This document shows positions 16,810 through 25,079 of a stretch of DNA of 64,000 bases, in pieces (the first letter of the stretch is position 1; the number at the start of each line of letters is the position of its first letter). Below the pieces are notes generated by a model. It saw nothing but the letters and a program-made list of their open reading frames with translations. It was not told the DNA's origin and searched no databases. The position numbers and the translations under genes were made by a program. Origin of the DNA: RYN-133 sp963785425 (GTDB lineage Bacteria; Actinomycetota; Actinomycetes; Mycobacteriales; Jatrophihabitantaceae); the NCBI GenBank assembly GCA_963785425.1, contig CAWAVG010000007.1, positions 8,362 through 72,361 on the forward strand. The letters are read 5' to 3'.

Positions 16810-17613
16810 ATGAAGCAGGCCCGCAGGCCCCGACAATGTCGGCAACCTCGCCTGCGTGACCGAGCGGTGCATCGACCGCCGCTGCGTGTGCAGGCGATAA
16901 CGATTGGCATGGCGCTCGTTCTGATTGCTCCCGCTGCCCTGCTGTCTGCCTGCGCGTCGACCGCTGGAACCGCTGCCGCGATGTTGAGCAGCAGCGATTC
17001 CGCGCACACCGCGGGACAACACACGTCCGCGCCGGCGATCGCGTCCGGCTCTTCGTCGGTCGGAACGTCCGGGTCGCAAGCGCTCGACGGTGTCCCGCCC
17101 GATGTCGCTCGCGTTCTGCTGGCTCCCTCCGACACTGCTGCGGACTTCACGACCACTTATAGCCCCATGCAAATGGGGCTTCCGTGTCATGGCTCCAATC
17201 CGGCCTACGGCATACCGCTCACAACGTCGGGCGGCGTCCATCTCGAGAACGCACAGGGTTTCTCGATTGACGAGAACATCGAGGTGTTTCGTTCATCGCG
17301 CGACGCACACACGTTTCAGGTCGCAGTGCAGGCGGGGCTGGGCTGCTCACGAGGAACAGATGCAGTTGGACCGTTCACTGTGTCGGGCCCCACGAACCTG
17401 TCCACAATCGTGACGACGAAGGTCGATGCGGCGCAGGGTTGGTCATATAGCGGGGCTGATGCTCGCGCTGCAGTCGTGCTGATTCGTATCGCGCGCATGG
17501 CCGTGTTCTTTGAATTCTCCGGCGCAAGCACCCTTGCTCACCCGGAAGTCGACCCGCGGCAAGCGGTCAACCTGGCACTGACGAAGATCGCAAGGATCGG
17601 GCTGCCCGCTTGA
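16810..17613 (+). CDS. putative lipoprotein, possibly a PknH-like sensor domain
   Basis: The 267-residue protein has a basic N-region and the lipoprotein signal AITIGMALVLIAPAALLSAC (lipobox LSAC), then a Ser/Thr-rich linker and a domain of about 180 residues. That domain contains a Cys pair (GLPCHGSNPAYG, GLGCSRGTD) and resembles the extracytoplasmic sensor domains of mycobacterial lipoproteins and PknH. The ATG at 16810 follows GGAGAAGAG. The partner is unknown. Confidence 0.6.
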   Translation: MKQARRPRQCRQPRLRDRAVHRPPLRVQAITIGMALVLIAPAALLSACASTAGTAAAMLSSSDSAHTAGQHTSAPAIASGSSSVGTSGSQALDGVPPDVARVLLAPSDTAADFTTTYSPMQMGLPCHGSNPAYGIPLTTSGGVHLENAQGFSIDENIEVFRSSRDAHTFQVAVQAGLGCSRGTDAVGPFTVSGPTNLSTIVTTKVDAAQGWSYSGADARAAVVLIRIARMAVFFEFSGASTLAHPEVDPRQAVNLALTKIARIGLPA

Positions 17614-17826
17614 GTCGCGACCTGGCGGTCCGCTTGGCCCGTCAATGGAGTTGTTCGGAATCTACGACCTGTCGAGCTGGCTTGATCATCGCCTGTTCGT
17701 GGTCGGATGTGGTCACAAGTCGGCGATGATCAACCTCTCGTGCATTAAAGCCGACGTATCAACGCGACGCTGTACGACTCCCACCCTCCGGAAGTAATTC
17801 CGCGATCGGGTCTCTCGGGGGTAGCG

Positions 17827-18510
17827 ATGAACGTTCGTCAAGCTGTGTCGCGTCGGCGTGGTGTTGGTGTGTTCGCGGCGGGGGCGGTGTCCGCGGCGAT
17901 CGCGATCGGCGGTGGCGTTGCCATCGCCTCGATCCCGTCGAGCGCGACCGGAGCGATCACCGCCTGCGTCAACAACTCGAGCGGCGCGGTTCGCATCATC
18001 GACGCCCAGGCGGGAAACCACTGCGGTGCGGGCGAGGCGACGGTGACGTGGTCGAAGGGCTACACGTACCGCGGAGCTTGGTCAGGGTCGGTGAACTACC
18101 GCGTGCTCGATGTGGTGACCAGCGGGGGCTCGTCCTACCTCGCCAAGGCCCCGTCGACCGGCAGCAACCCGGCGACCCATCCGAGCGTGTGGGGCGTGCT
18201 CGCCGCACGCGGCGCCACCGGTCCCCAAGGACCTCCCGGGGCCACCGGCTACAACGTGGTCACCGAGTACTTCACCGTCAACACCGGCACCCAGTACCTC
18301 GCGGACGTCCATTGCGCGGCCGGTCAGGTGCCGATCGGCGGCGGCGCGCACTACGGGAACGCCTTCCCCGGCCTGGGGAACGCGCAATGGGCCTACGTCT
18401 CCGAGTCCAGCATCGACGAAAGCCGCACCGGATGGGCCTCGACCCTGGTCGTGACGTCGAACCAGGGCAACAGCTACTTCGAGGCGAACGCCATCTGCAT
18501 CGACGGCTGA
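17827..18510 (+). CDS. secreted protein with chitin-binding-like and collagen-like segments
   Basis: The 227-residue protein has a Sec signal (VGVFAAGAVSAAIAIGGG). After a Cys-containing N-terminal segment it has a carbohydrate-binding type 5/12-like module near residues 75-125 (YRGAWSGSVNYRVLDVVTSG, SSYLAKAPSTG, THPSVWGVLA). There follow three collagen-like Gly-x-y triplets (GATGPQGPPGATG) and a C-terminal beta-rich domain (YNVVTEYFTVNTGTQ, CAAGQVPIGGG). The W..Y.. pattern fits binding of chitin or other polysaccharide. The collagen stretch is too short for a triple helix alone, so it may be a hinge. No catalytic domain. Confidence 0.75.
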   Translation: MNVRQAVSRRRGVGVFAAGAVSAAIAIGGGVAIASIPSSATGAITACVNNSSGAVRIIDAQAGNHCGAGEATVTWSKGYTYRGAWSGSVNYRVLDVVTSGGSSYLAKAPSTGSNPATHPSVWGVLAARGATGPQGPPGATGYNVVTEYFTVNTGTQYLADVHCAAGQVPIGGGAHYGNAFPGLGNAQWAYVSESSIDESRTGWASTLVVTSNQGNSYFEANAICIDG

Positions 18511-18518
18511 CCCACCGG

Positions 18519-19670
18519 TCAGGCGGCCGGCGACGCCGTGAACGGCGGACCGGATGATCCGAAACAGACGCCGTTGCCGCCGACGCTCTTCGCCTTGTAC
18601 ATGGCCATGTCGGCGCGGTGCAGCACGTCCTCGAGCGCCTCGCCGGACGTCGGGACGACCGCTCCGATGCTGGCGGTGACGCCTGAGCCGAGCGCGTTGA
18701 CAGCCTCGCGGAGCCGCTCGGCGACATGGGAACTGCTCGGCACACCGGAGCTGCTCGCGGCGAGGACGGCGAACTCGTCGCCGCCGAGGCGGGCCACGGT
18801 GTCGGTCTCGCGCAGCGCCCCGCCCAGAGCTTGAGCCACCGCGATCAGGACGGCGTCGCCGGCCGCATGGCCTGACGTGTCGTTGACCGCCTTGAACCGA
18901 TCGAGATCGATGAGGCAGACCATGAGGTCGTCACCCTCGCGGAGGGCAAGCGTCGTGCGCAGCCGTTCGAAGAAGGCGCGGCGGTTGAGCACACCGGTCA
19001 GCGGGTCGGTCGCCGCGACGAGCTGCTCGGTACGCAGGAGAAGCTGTTGCGCGTCGTGCGCCTCCCAGGAGTTCGCCGACGCCAGTGCGCAGATCGCGCT
19101 GAAGCAGGCCATGACGATGGCGACGACGCCGGCCGAGAGCGTGATGTTCGGCGGGGAGATCACGAGCAGGTAGTCGAGGGCCATCACGGCACCGACGACC
19201 ACCACACCGCTCGGCGGGTAGGCCAGCGCCATGTAGGCGAGTGTGAGGAACAACAGCGTCGTCAAGGGGCTCGCGCCGCCGCCGTCGAGGCGTGCGGCGA
19301 TCGTGATCACGACGGTGTCGACGATGCTCCAGGCGTAGAAGAACAGCGCGCCGCGGGAATGGCTGACGATGGCTTCCAGCGGAAGCGCCATCAGGAACGG
19401 CGTGGCTACCAGCGTCACGGCGACGAGGGCGAACATCACGGGGCGGTGGTGCGAGACGGCGCTGTGGCTGAACGCGGCGTAGATGCCGGCGGTGGCCGCG
19501 GCCACCTCCGTGATCCATACGCCGATCAACACGTGCCGGCGCCAGTAGTCGATGCGCCGCCCGCTGCTTGCGAGCGGCCGGAACATTCCCGTCAACAGTC
19601 CAGCGAATGCCGAGCGTCGCCTCTCGACCCACCGTGGGTCGGACGGCTCAGCGATCCGCTGAAAGATCAT
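18519..19670 (-). CDS. membrane diguanylate cyclase (GGDEF)
   Basis: The 383-residue protein has about six transmembrane helices in the first 210 residues, then a GGDEF domain. That domain has DPLTGVLNRRAFF, the active-site RLGGDEFAVLA, and an intact inhibitory I-site (RETD, five residues before GGDEF). It should make cyclic-di-GMP from GTP with product feedback. No EAL domain. The ATG at 19670 (MIFQRIAEP) was preferred to the one at 19739, which overlaps the divergent LLM gene. Confidence 0.88.
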   Translation of the reverse strand: MIFQRIAEPSDPRWVERRRSAFAGLLTGMFRPLASSGRRIDYWRRHVLIGVWITEVAAATAGIYAAFSHSAVSHHRPVMFALVAVTLVATPFLMALPLEAIVSHSRGALFFYAWSIVDTVVITIAARLDGGGASPLTTLLFLTLAYMALAYPPSGVVVVGAVMALDYLLVISPPNITLSAGVVAIVMACFSAICALASANSWEAHDAQQLLLRTEQLVAATDPLTGVLNRRAFFERLRTTLALREGDDLMVCLIDLDRFKAVNDTSGHAAGDAVLIAVAQALGGALRETDTVARLGGDEFAVLAASSSGVPSSSHVAERLREAVNALGSGVTASIGAVVPTSGEALEDVLHRADMAMYKAKSVGGNGVCFGSSGPPFTASPAA

Positions 19671-19737
19671 AAAAGACCCATCGGCAGATCCGAGCCGCTC
19701 CTGAGCACACGAGACCGGCGCAAGTAGCGTCGTGGAC

Positions 19738-20601
19738 ATGCAGATCGGCGTGGTCTTCCCGCAGACCGAACTCGGTGGCGATCCCGATGCCGTGCGCGCG
19801 TACGCGCAGGGCGTCGAGCAGCTCGGCTACCGCCACCTGCTGGTGTACGACCACGTGCTCGGCGCCGACCCGACGGTCCACGCGCCGTGGCGCGGACCGT
19901 ACGACGTCAACACCACCTTTCACGAGCCGTTCGTGCTGTTCGGGTTCCTCGCCGGGATCACGTCGCTCGAGCTGGTGACCGGGGTGATCATCCTGCCGCA
20001 GCGCCAGACCGCACTTGTGGCCAAGCAGGCGGCCGAGGTCGACCTGCTGACCGGCGGACGCTTCCGGCTCGGCATCGGCGTCGGCTGGAACCGCGTCGAG
20101 TACGACGGACTGGGGCAGGACTTCACGCAGCGCGGCCGACGCAGCGGCGAGCAGGTCGAACTGCTGCGCAGGCTCTGGACGGAGCAGAGCGTCACGGCGA
20201 CCGTCGACGGCGAGACGGTGGTCGGCGCCGGGATCGCGCCGATGCCGGTGCAGCGGCCGATCCCGGTCTGGTTCGGCGCGCAATCGCCGGCGGCCTACCG
20301 GCGCGCAGGCCGTCTCGGTGACGGCTGGTTCCCGCAGGTCCAGCCCGGTCCCCAGCTGGACGAGGCACGCGCGATCGTCGTGAAGGCCGCCGAGGACGCC
20401 GGGCGCGACGCCGCGACGCTCGGCATGGAAGGCCGGGTCAGCTGGGAGCAGGGCGCGGATGAGGTGGCCGCAGGCATCGAGCGGTGGCGCCAGGAAGGCG
20501 CTACCCACGTCTCGATCAACACGATGCGGGCCGGCTTCGCGACGGTCGAGGAGCACCTTGCTGCGCTCGAGTCGGTGGGGTCCGCACTGCCGCCGGCGTG
20601 A
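19738..20601 (+). CDS. LLM-class (F420-dependent-like) oxidoreductase
   Basis: The 287-residue protein starts MQIGVVFPQTELGG, the classic luciferase-like monooxygenase N-terminus. It has VTGVIILPQRQTALVAKQAA, GGRFRLGIGVGWNRVEYDGL and IPVWFGAQSPAAYRRAGRLG, as in F420-dependent LLM enzymes of actinobacteria. An in-frame GTG at 19732 is an alternative start. It is a single gene, divergent from the diguanylate cyclase. The substrate is unknown. Confidence 0.88.
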   Translation: MQIGVVFPQTELGGDPDAVRAYAQGVEQLGYRHLLVYDHVLGADPTVHAPWRGPYDVNTTFHEPFVLFGFLAGITSLELVTGVIILPQRQTALVAKQAAEVDLLTGGRFRLGIGVGWNRVEYDGLGQDFTQRGRRSGEQVELLRRLWTEQSVTATVDGETVVGAGIAPMPVQRPIPVWFGAQSPAAYRRAGRLGDGWFPQVQPGPQLDEARAIVVKAAEDAGRDAATLGMEGRVSWEQGADEVAAGIERWRQEGATHVSINTMRAGFATVEEHLAALESVGSALPPA

Positions 20602-20808
20602 GCGCGCTGCGCTGTGCAGTTATGTGCGTCCCCTCACTGTGCTAGCCCCTCGCTTGCAACAGCAAGCACGTTCGTGTGAAGGTGGACGTAGTGCCAGCTT
20701 TCGTCGTCGTACAACACGTGTGCGACGGACACAGCCGCGCTGCCGGGTTCCGACCCCGGTTCAGCGCCCGGCGTATGCGGCACACACAAGCAGCCAAGGA
20801 GCAGAAAC

Positions 20809-21699
20809 ATGTCGATCGTAGAAAGGGCGCGCAGCTCAGCAGGCGCCACACTCGAGCAGAGCAAGTCCGCCGTTGGCATCGTGTCCAGCAGGGTCCGGGC
20901 ACTGCCCGCAGATACGCGGGTCCTCACCCGTACCGCGGCCTCGACGGCGGGCCGCCAGGCCTACGCCGCCCTGGGCGCCGGCGACGCAATCGCGGCAACC
21001 GTCACCAGGCAGCGTGAAGAGCTGCCGGCGAAGTTCGTCGAGACGACCAGGGCCCGCGTCAAGGCAGCCACGGAACGCGCCACGACGACGCAGCAGACGA
21101 TCGCCTCGACGGCGGTGACCCTCCTCGGCCGGTCCGTCGAGGTCGCCACCTCCGTCCGGAAGATCACCCCGACGGCGACGCTGGGCCAGGCCAAGGACGC
21201 CTTCGCCAAGCTCGCTGTTCGTGGCGAGCAGGTGGCGACCGATCTGCGCCACGATCCGGCGCTCGTGCGCGTCATCCGGCGCGCCGACGGCCGCGTGGAG
21301 AACGTCGCCAACGGAGTCACCTCGGTGGCGCAGAAGGTCCGTGCGCGTGTCTCGGAGCAGGCAAGGCGCGAAGCGCGCGCGGCAACCTCTACGCCGGTGC
21401 GCGTGACCCCGGCGAACAAGGTGCCGACGCATCGCACCACGGTGCGCGAGACTCCCGCCGCCGAGGCAGCGGTGAGCACCACGCCGACGCATCGCGCCGC
21501 CGCCAAGAAGACAGCCGCTCGCAGCGCTGCCGCCAAGGAAGCCGCCGCGACTCGCAAGGCTGCCGCCGACAAGGCCGCCGCGACCCGCAAGGCCGCGGCC
21601 AAGAAGGCCGCCGCAACGCGTAAGAAGACCGCCGACACCCGGCACACCGCCGCGGTCAAGGCCGCTGCCACCCGCAAGAAGAACGCGGCGAAGGCGTAA
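20809..21699 (+). CDS. Ala/Lys-rich HbhA- or histone-like protein
   Basis: The 296-residue protein has an N-terminal helical part (MSIVERARSSAGATLEQSKS) and a C-terminal ~80-residue tail of near-repeats (AAATRKAAADKAAATRKAAA, KKAAATRKK). The tail is like the C-terminus of heparin-binding haemagglutinin and of actinobacterial histone-like proteins. It would bind polyanions such as glycans or DNA. An AAGGAG ribosome site precedes the ATG, and no signal peptide is present. Confidence 0.75.
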   Translation: MSIVERARSSAGATLEQSKSAVGIVSSRVRALPADTRVLTRTAASTAGRQAYAALGAGDAIAATVTRQREELPAKFVETTRARVKAATERATTTQQTIASTAVTLLGRSVEVATSVRKITPTATLGQAKDAFAKLAVRGEQVATDLRHDPALVRVIRRADGRVENVANGVTSVAQKVRARVSEQARREARAATSTPVRVTPANKVPTHRTTVRETPAAEAAVSTTPTHRAAAKKTAARSAAAKEAAATRKAAADKAAATRKAAAKKAAATRKKTADTRHTAAVKAAATRKKNAAKA

Positions 21700-21718
21700 C
21701 AACACGGAAATGCAGCAT

Positions 21719-21752
21719 TCAGCCCGGTGTCCCATCGAGGAGACCGGGCTGA
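21719..21752 (+). terminator. rho-independent-type hairpin
   Basis: TCAGCCCGGT and ACCGGGCTGA form a perfect 10-bp stem with a 14-base loop, 20 bp after the HbhA-like stop. There is no T-run, which is common for actinobacterial terminators. Confidence 0.65.
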
Positions 21753-21916
21753 TTGCTGTCCACCGGACGGGCGAGGTCCCGGAACCGACGAGGTCGGGCA
21801 GCGCGGTCAGGTCGGGCGTCGACACGCTGGAGCTGTTGGCTTCCTCGACAGCGAACGCGTGTCAGGATTCGTCCCAGAGGGGTGACCGTCTCTACGGTCG
21901 TTAGGGGGCACGTCCG

Positions 21917-22456
21917 TTGCGCGTTGCGACCCACCTTCGATGCCCGTGCTGCGGCCTGCAGGAAACGGTGCAGTTCGGCGATGAGCACGCCGGCCTGACG
22001 GCGTGTGCGCGCTGCCGGGACCACTCCGACGACACGATCGAGAGCCTCGCCGCGCGCGAGACCGACCACGCCGCGATGTACCACCGCGCGCTCTTCGACG
22101 CGCAGGACGAGGCGTTGCTCGCGCAGGGCGAACGCGACCACTACCGCGACAAGATGCAGGCCGCGTATTCGAGCCGTGAGCTGCTGGTCGACATCCTGTC
22201 CGAGGTCGCCCACCTGCACCATCCGCGCGGCAAACGCTGCAGCTGCGGGAAGCGCCGCTGCCCGATCGTGACCCGGCTCTCCGATCCGCGGGTCGTCCGG
22301 CTCGTGCGCACGTACGACGAGGTGCAGCGCACCCTGCGCGAACTGCACGCGGCGAATCCCGACCGGTGGATCGACAAGTGGGACTACATCGATGTCTCTC
22401 TCGTGTACCCCGAAGCGCGTCACACGAGCAGGGGCCGCCACCGCGCCGCCGGCTGA
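21917..22456 (+). CDS. zinc-ribbon-like protein of unknown function
   Basis: The 179-residue protein has Cys pairs at CPCCG (residues 9-12) and CARC (31-34), the spacing of a small zinc ribbon. A second Cys-rich patch (GKRCSCGKRRCP) lies near residue 108. The middle is helical and charged. Start assigned at TTG 21917; a slightly different start is possible. No family was recognised. Confidence 0.6.
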   Translation: MRVATHLRCPCCGLQETVQFGDEHAGLTACARCRDHSDDTIESLAARETDHAAMYHRALFDAQDEALLAQGERDHYRDKMQAAYSSRELLVDILSEVAHLHHPRGKRCSCGKRRCPIVTRLSDPRVVRLVRTYDEVQRTLRELHAANPDRWIDKWDYIDVSLVYPEARHTSRGRHRAAG

Positions 22457-22594
22457 AATCTCCCGATCCCGTCACCAGGAGTCGGTATCGCACCTGCGAC
22501 CTGACAGATCTGGACAAGACCGCGCACACCCGTGGATCCAGGGCTAAGGTCGCCCGTCTGGGCGCAGCAAATGCCGTCCGGAGCGGAGGCGATC

Positions 22595-23533
22595 ATGCGA
22601 TTTCTGAGACTTTTCGTGGTGGCCGGAATCCTCGGCGCCGTCGCGTTCGCGCTCGCCGGACCTGGTGGCCGCGCACCGGTGCGGCACGACACCCACCCCT
22701 CGCTCGCGTCGCGGCAGCTGAGGGCGGGAACGCTCGACCCGCGGCATCTGCCGACAGTGTTGCCGCACGGCGTGTTTCGCGCGGCGACGCCGGGCGCGGC
22801 GAGACCTGCGGTGACCCCCGACTCCGTGAACGGATTGCTCGACTCGGACATCGCCATCTACGTCAGCGACGGGTCGACGTTCACCTCCCTGGCAGCCGAA
22901 GGCTACTTGAACCTGACGTCGAACGACGGCGGCGTGCATTACGTGGGCACCTTCGTCGACGATCTCGCCTCGGCGAAGGTCTTCTGGGCCTCGGGAACGA
23001 ACGTGTCCCCGACGACCTTGAACGGCGACTACACCATCGACACCGGCAACGGGACGATGCACTTCTCCGTCGGCGGATCCTTCACCAGCTCGGTGCCGGC
23101 GAAGTACGGCTCGGCCGCGAAGATCGGGACGATTCTCTACGGCGCGCACAGTTGGACGGCACGGACACCGCTGAATGTCACGATCGCCTCGTTCACGATC
23201 GGCGCGTTCCACGGGCCGGCCACCGGCACGCTGACGCTGACAACCGATGCCATCGGCTACATCGTCCCGTTCTTCGCGCCGGGCCATGTCAACAGCAGTT
23301 GGTCGTATCTCGCCGGCGGCCACCTGCATGCCTATCGCATCAATTCCTACGGTCGGTACTACCCGCCCGACGGGGCCGGTGACGGCAGCCTCACCACCAT
23401 CCTGGGCGTAGGCAGAACCACGTTCTCCATCGTCGACGCCAGGGAGGACACCAACGGCCAGAGGATCATCAGCGGCGATGCAATCGCGGGGTCGGGCCAG
23501 TCGACGTCGCAGGCCGGGTTCTCAGCGCATTGA
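22595..23533 (+). CDS. secreted protein of unknown function
   Basis: The 312-residue protein starts MRFLRLFVVAGILGAVAFAL, a Sec-type signal, and follows a GGAGG ribosome site. The remainder is Ser/Thr/Gly-rich and beta-like (DSDIAIYVSDGSTFTSLAAE, GVHYVGTFVDDLASAKVFW), without Cys. No family or catalytic motif was recognised. It is 16 bp from the next secreted protein, so the two are probably co-expressed. Confidence 0.65.
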   Translation: MRFLRLFVVAGILGAVAFALAGPGGRAPVRHDTHPSLASRQLRAGTLDPRHLPTVLPHGVFRAATPGAARPAVTPDSVNGLLDSDIAIYVSDGSTFTSLAAEGYLNLTSNDGGVHYVGTFVDDLASAKVFWASGTNVSPTTLNGDYTIDTGNGTMHFSVGGSFTSSVPAKYGSAAKIGTILYGAHSWTARTPLNVTIASFTIGAFHGPATGTLTLTTDAIGYIVPFFAPGHVNSSWSYLAGGHLHAYRINSYGRYYPPDGAGDGSLTTILGVGRTTFSIVDAREDTNGQRIISGDAIAGSGQSTSQAGFSAH

Positions 23534-23549
23534 CCAGACGGGACGCCTT

Positions 23550-24203
23550 ATGATGATCGGACGAAAATCAGCCACTGCCGCTGTCGCCGTGGGTGCCGCC
23601 GCGCTCGTGATGGCAGGCGGCGCGGTCGCTCTGACCGGTCTCACCTACAAGGTGGTTGCCGGCCGGACAGCCAGCGGAAGCGTCGGCTTTTCGGGCAGAA
23701 CGAACACGGGCACGCAAGCGGCGCCCGACCTCACCTTCACCGACACCCGCACCAGCGTCGCGATCGGATGCAAGTCCGGCGCGATGCACGGGGGCGTCAC
23801 GCTGGGGCGGACGCGCACCGCACAGTTGGGCACGATCACGGGAAGCTCGGCTTCGCATTGCACCGCATTCAGCGGTTACGCCGCGCTGGGCTACAAGCAC
23901 AAGGGCACATGGCACCTCAACGGAGCGAGCAGGACCGCGCACGGCGTCACTCAGGTCTCGCTCGGCGCTGTCACCATGGTGCTCTCGTCGTCGACGTGCA
24001 CCTTCACCGCTGGCGGCGCCGCGGACGGCACGTACTCCAACTCGACGAAGAAGCTGGATCTGCAGCCGCGCACGGGCAGCGGGCATTCGCTGAAGGCGTC
24101 ACGCGTCAGCGGCTGCGGCGGCGTCGTGAAGAACGGCGACAAGATCACCGTCGTCGGCGTGTTCACGCTGTCGACACCGAAGGGCGCGCTCCACATCTCC
24201 TAG
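23550..24203 (+). CDS. secreted protein of unknown function
   Basis: The 217-residue protein has an N-terminal hydrophobic signal (ATAAVAVGAAALVMAGGAVA). It is then Thr/Ser/Gly-rich with four Cys (VAIGCKSG, SASHCTAF, SSSTCTFT, VSGCGGVV), likely two disulfides, and beta-type repeats. No family recognised. It closely follows the gene at 22595. Confidence 0.65.
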   Translation: MMIGRKSATAAVAVGAAALVMAGGAVALTGLTYKVVAGRTASGSVGFSGRTNTGTQAAPDLTFTDTRTSVAIGCKSGAMHGGVTLGRTRTAQLGTITGSSASHCTAFSGYAALGYKHKGTWHLNGASRTAHGVTQVSLGAVTMVLSSSTCTFTAGGAADGTYSNSTKKLDLQPRTGSGHSLKASRVSGCGGVVKNGDKITVVGVFTLSTPKGALHIS

Positions 24204-24286
24204 CGTTGGCTCGGCCGAGCGGAGACGCCCGCCCGCCTCGGGGTGCGCGAAGTGCCGCTGCCGGCGAAGCGCGGGTCCGACGCTAG
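24200..24286. terminator. inverted repeats between convergent genes
   Basis: The gap between two convergent stops contains a perfect 12-bp palindrome GCTCGGCCGAGC (24209-24220) inside a wider inverted pair CTAGCGT (24200-24206) and ACGCTAG (24280-24286) that includes both stop codons. It may serve as a two-way terminator, but the 70-bp spacing of the outer pair makes that uncertain. Confidence 0.35.
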
Positions 24287-24645
24287 AAACTGAACGTCGT
24301 CGCGCCGTCGCCGATCCACTCCCACAGCTGCACGGTGCCACCGAGTTCGGCGTTGGCGAGCAGCTGATCGGCGTCGAGCGCGCGCGAGTTGAAGCAGATC
24401 GGGCAGACCAGCAACCGTCCGCCTGCTGTCTCGTACCGCTTCATCAGATCGGCGAGCGGGGGACAGCCGTCGCAGGCGACGCCGATGGCATGGCCGGGAA
24501 GCGCGACCCGGACGGCTTCCTTGGTCACGAACATCAGCGTCTCGCGTCCCGCCTCGGCCGCGCCGAGTGCGACGAGCATCGCGACGGTGACCTTCTCCGG
24601 GTCCTCGAGGCCGGTGACCAGGCTGATGGCGGCCTTGGTGCTCAT
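24283..24645 (-). CDS. DsrE-like sulfur-relay family protein
   Basis: The 120-residue protein starts MSTKAAISLVTGLEDPEKVT and has the DsrE fold signatures (VAMLVALGAAEAGRETLMFV, VACDGCPPLADLMKRY, LLVCPICFNSRALD). Cys residues in CDGC and CPIC could carry sulfur. The start overlaps the stop of the preceding SnoaL-like gene by 4 bp, showing translational coupling. Confidence 0.78.
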   Translation of the reverse strand: MSTKAAISLVTGLEDPEKVTVAMLVALGAAEAGRETLMFVTKEAVRVALPGHAIGVACDGCPPLADLMKRYETAGGRLLVCPICFNSRALDADQLLANAELGGTVQLWEWIGDGATTFSF

Positions 24646-25049
24646 CGCACGTTCCTCTCGAGCTGGAAACCGGAGCAGAGCAGATCGATCGACTCCAGCA
24701 GCTCCGCGCCGGACGCGACGGCGTACTGCTCGGCGATACGCGCCGTGCCGTCGGGCGAGCACATCCGCACCCGCCAGCGCGAACACGTCTTCGCGCCGAG
24801 AGGGCCGATCGAGGCGTCGACGACCTCGAAGCTGTCGCCGTCGCCGAACCAGCGGTCGAACTGCGCTGCGACCTCAGCTGCGCCGGCGAGCTCGATCGGT
24901 CCGCGTGGCACGAGCGCCCGGAAGGTGACGGTGCGCGAGAGGGCCCGGCCGAGTGCGGCGAAGTCACGGCGTGACAGTGCGTCCAGCATCCGGGCGGCGG
25001 CCGGCAGCGCCGTGCTCGGGACGGCCGGTGGAGCAGTTGTTGATGTCAT
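24642..25049 (-). CDS. SnoaL-like (NTF2-fold) protein
   Basis: The 135-residue protein has the cone-shaped NTF2 fold layout: a first helix (AAARMLDALSRRDFAALGRA), then RALVPRGPIELAGAAEVAAQ and strands ending SIDLLCSGFQLERNVR. It lacks a recognisable catalytic dyad, so it may bind a small molecule. It lies between the HD-LuxR regulator and the DsrE gene. Confidence 0.75.
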   Translation of the reverse strand: MTSTTAPPAVPSTALPAAARMLDALSRRDFAALGRALSRTVTFRALVPRGPIELAGAAEVAAQFDRWFGDGDSFEVVDASIGPLGAKTCSRWRVRMCSPDGTARIAEQYAVASGAELLESIDLLCSGFQLERNVR

Positions 25050-25079
25050 GCGTCCGTTGTAGGCCGGACGGACGGTGTC

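Noticed and set aside
19683..19700. GGCAGATCCG resembling the 25-bp repeat
   Set aside because: Only ten bases match, and they are near the start of the diguanylate cyclase gene; likely chance.
20652..20667. GCTTGC-AACA-GCAAGC hairpin after the LLM gene as a terminator
   Set aside because: Only a 6-bp stem and no T-run; too weak to report as a feature.
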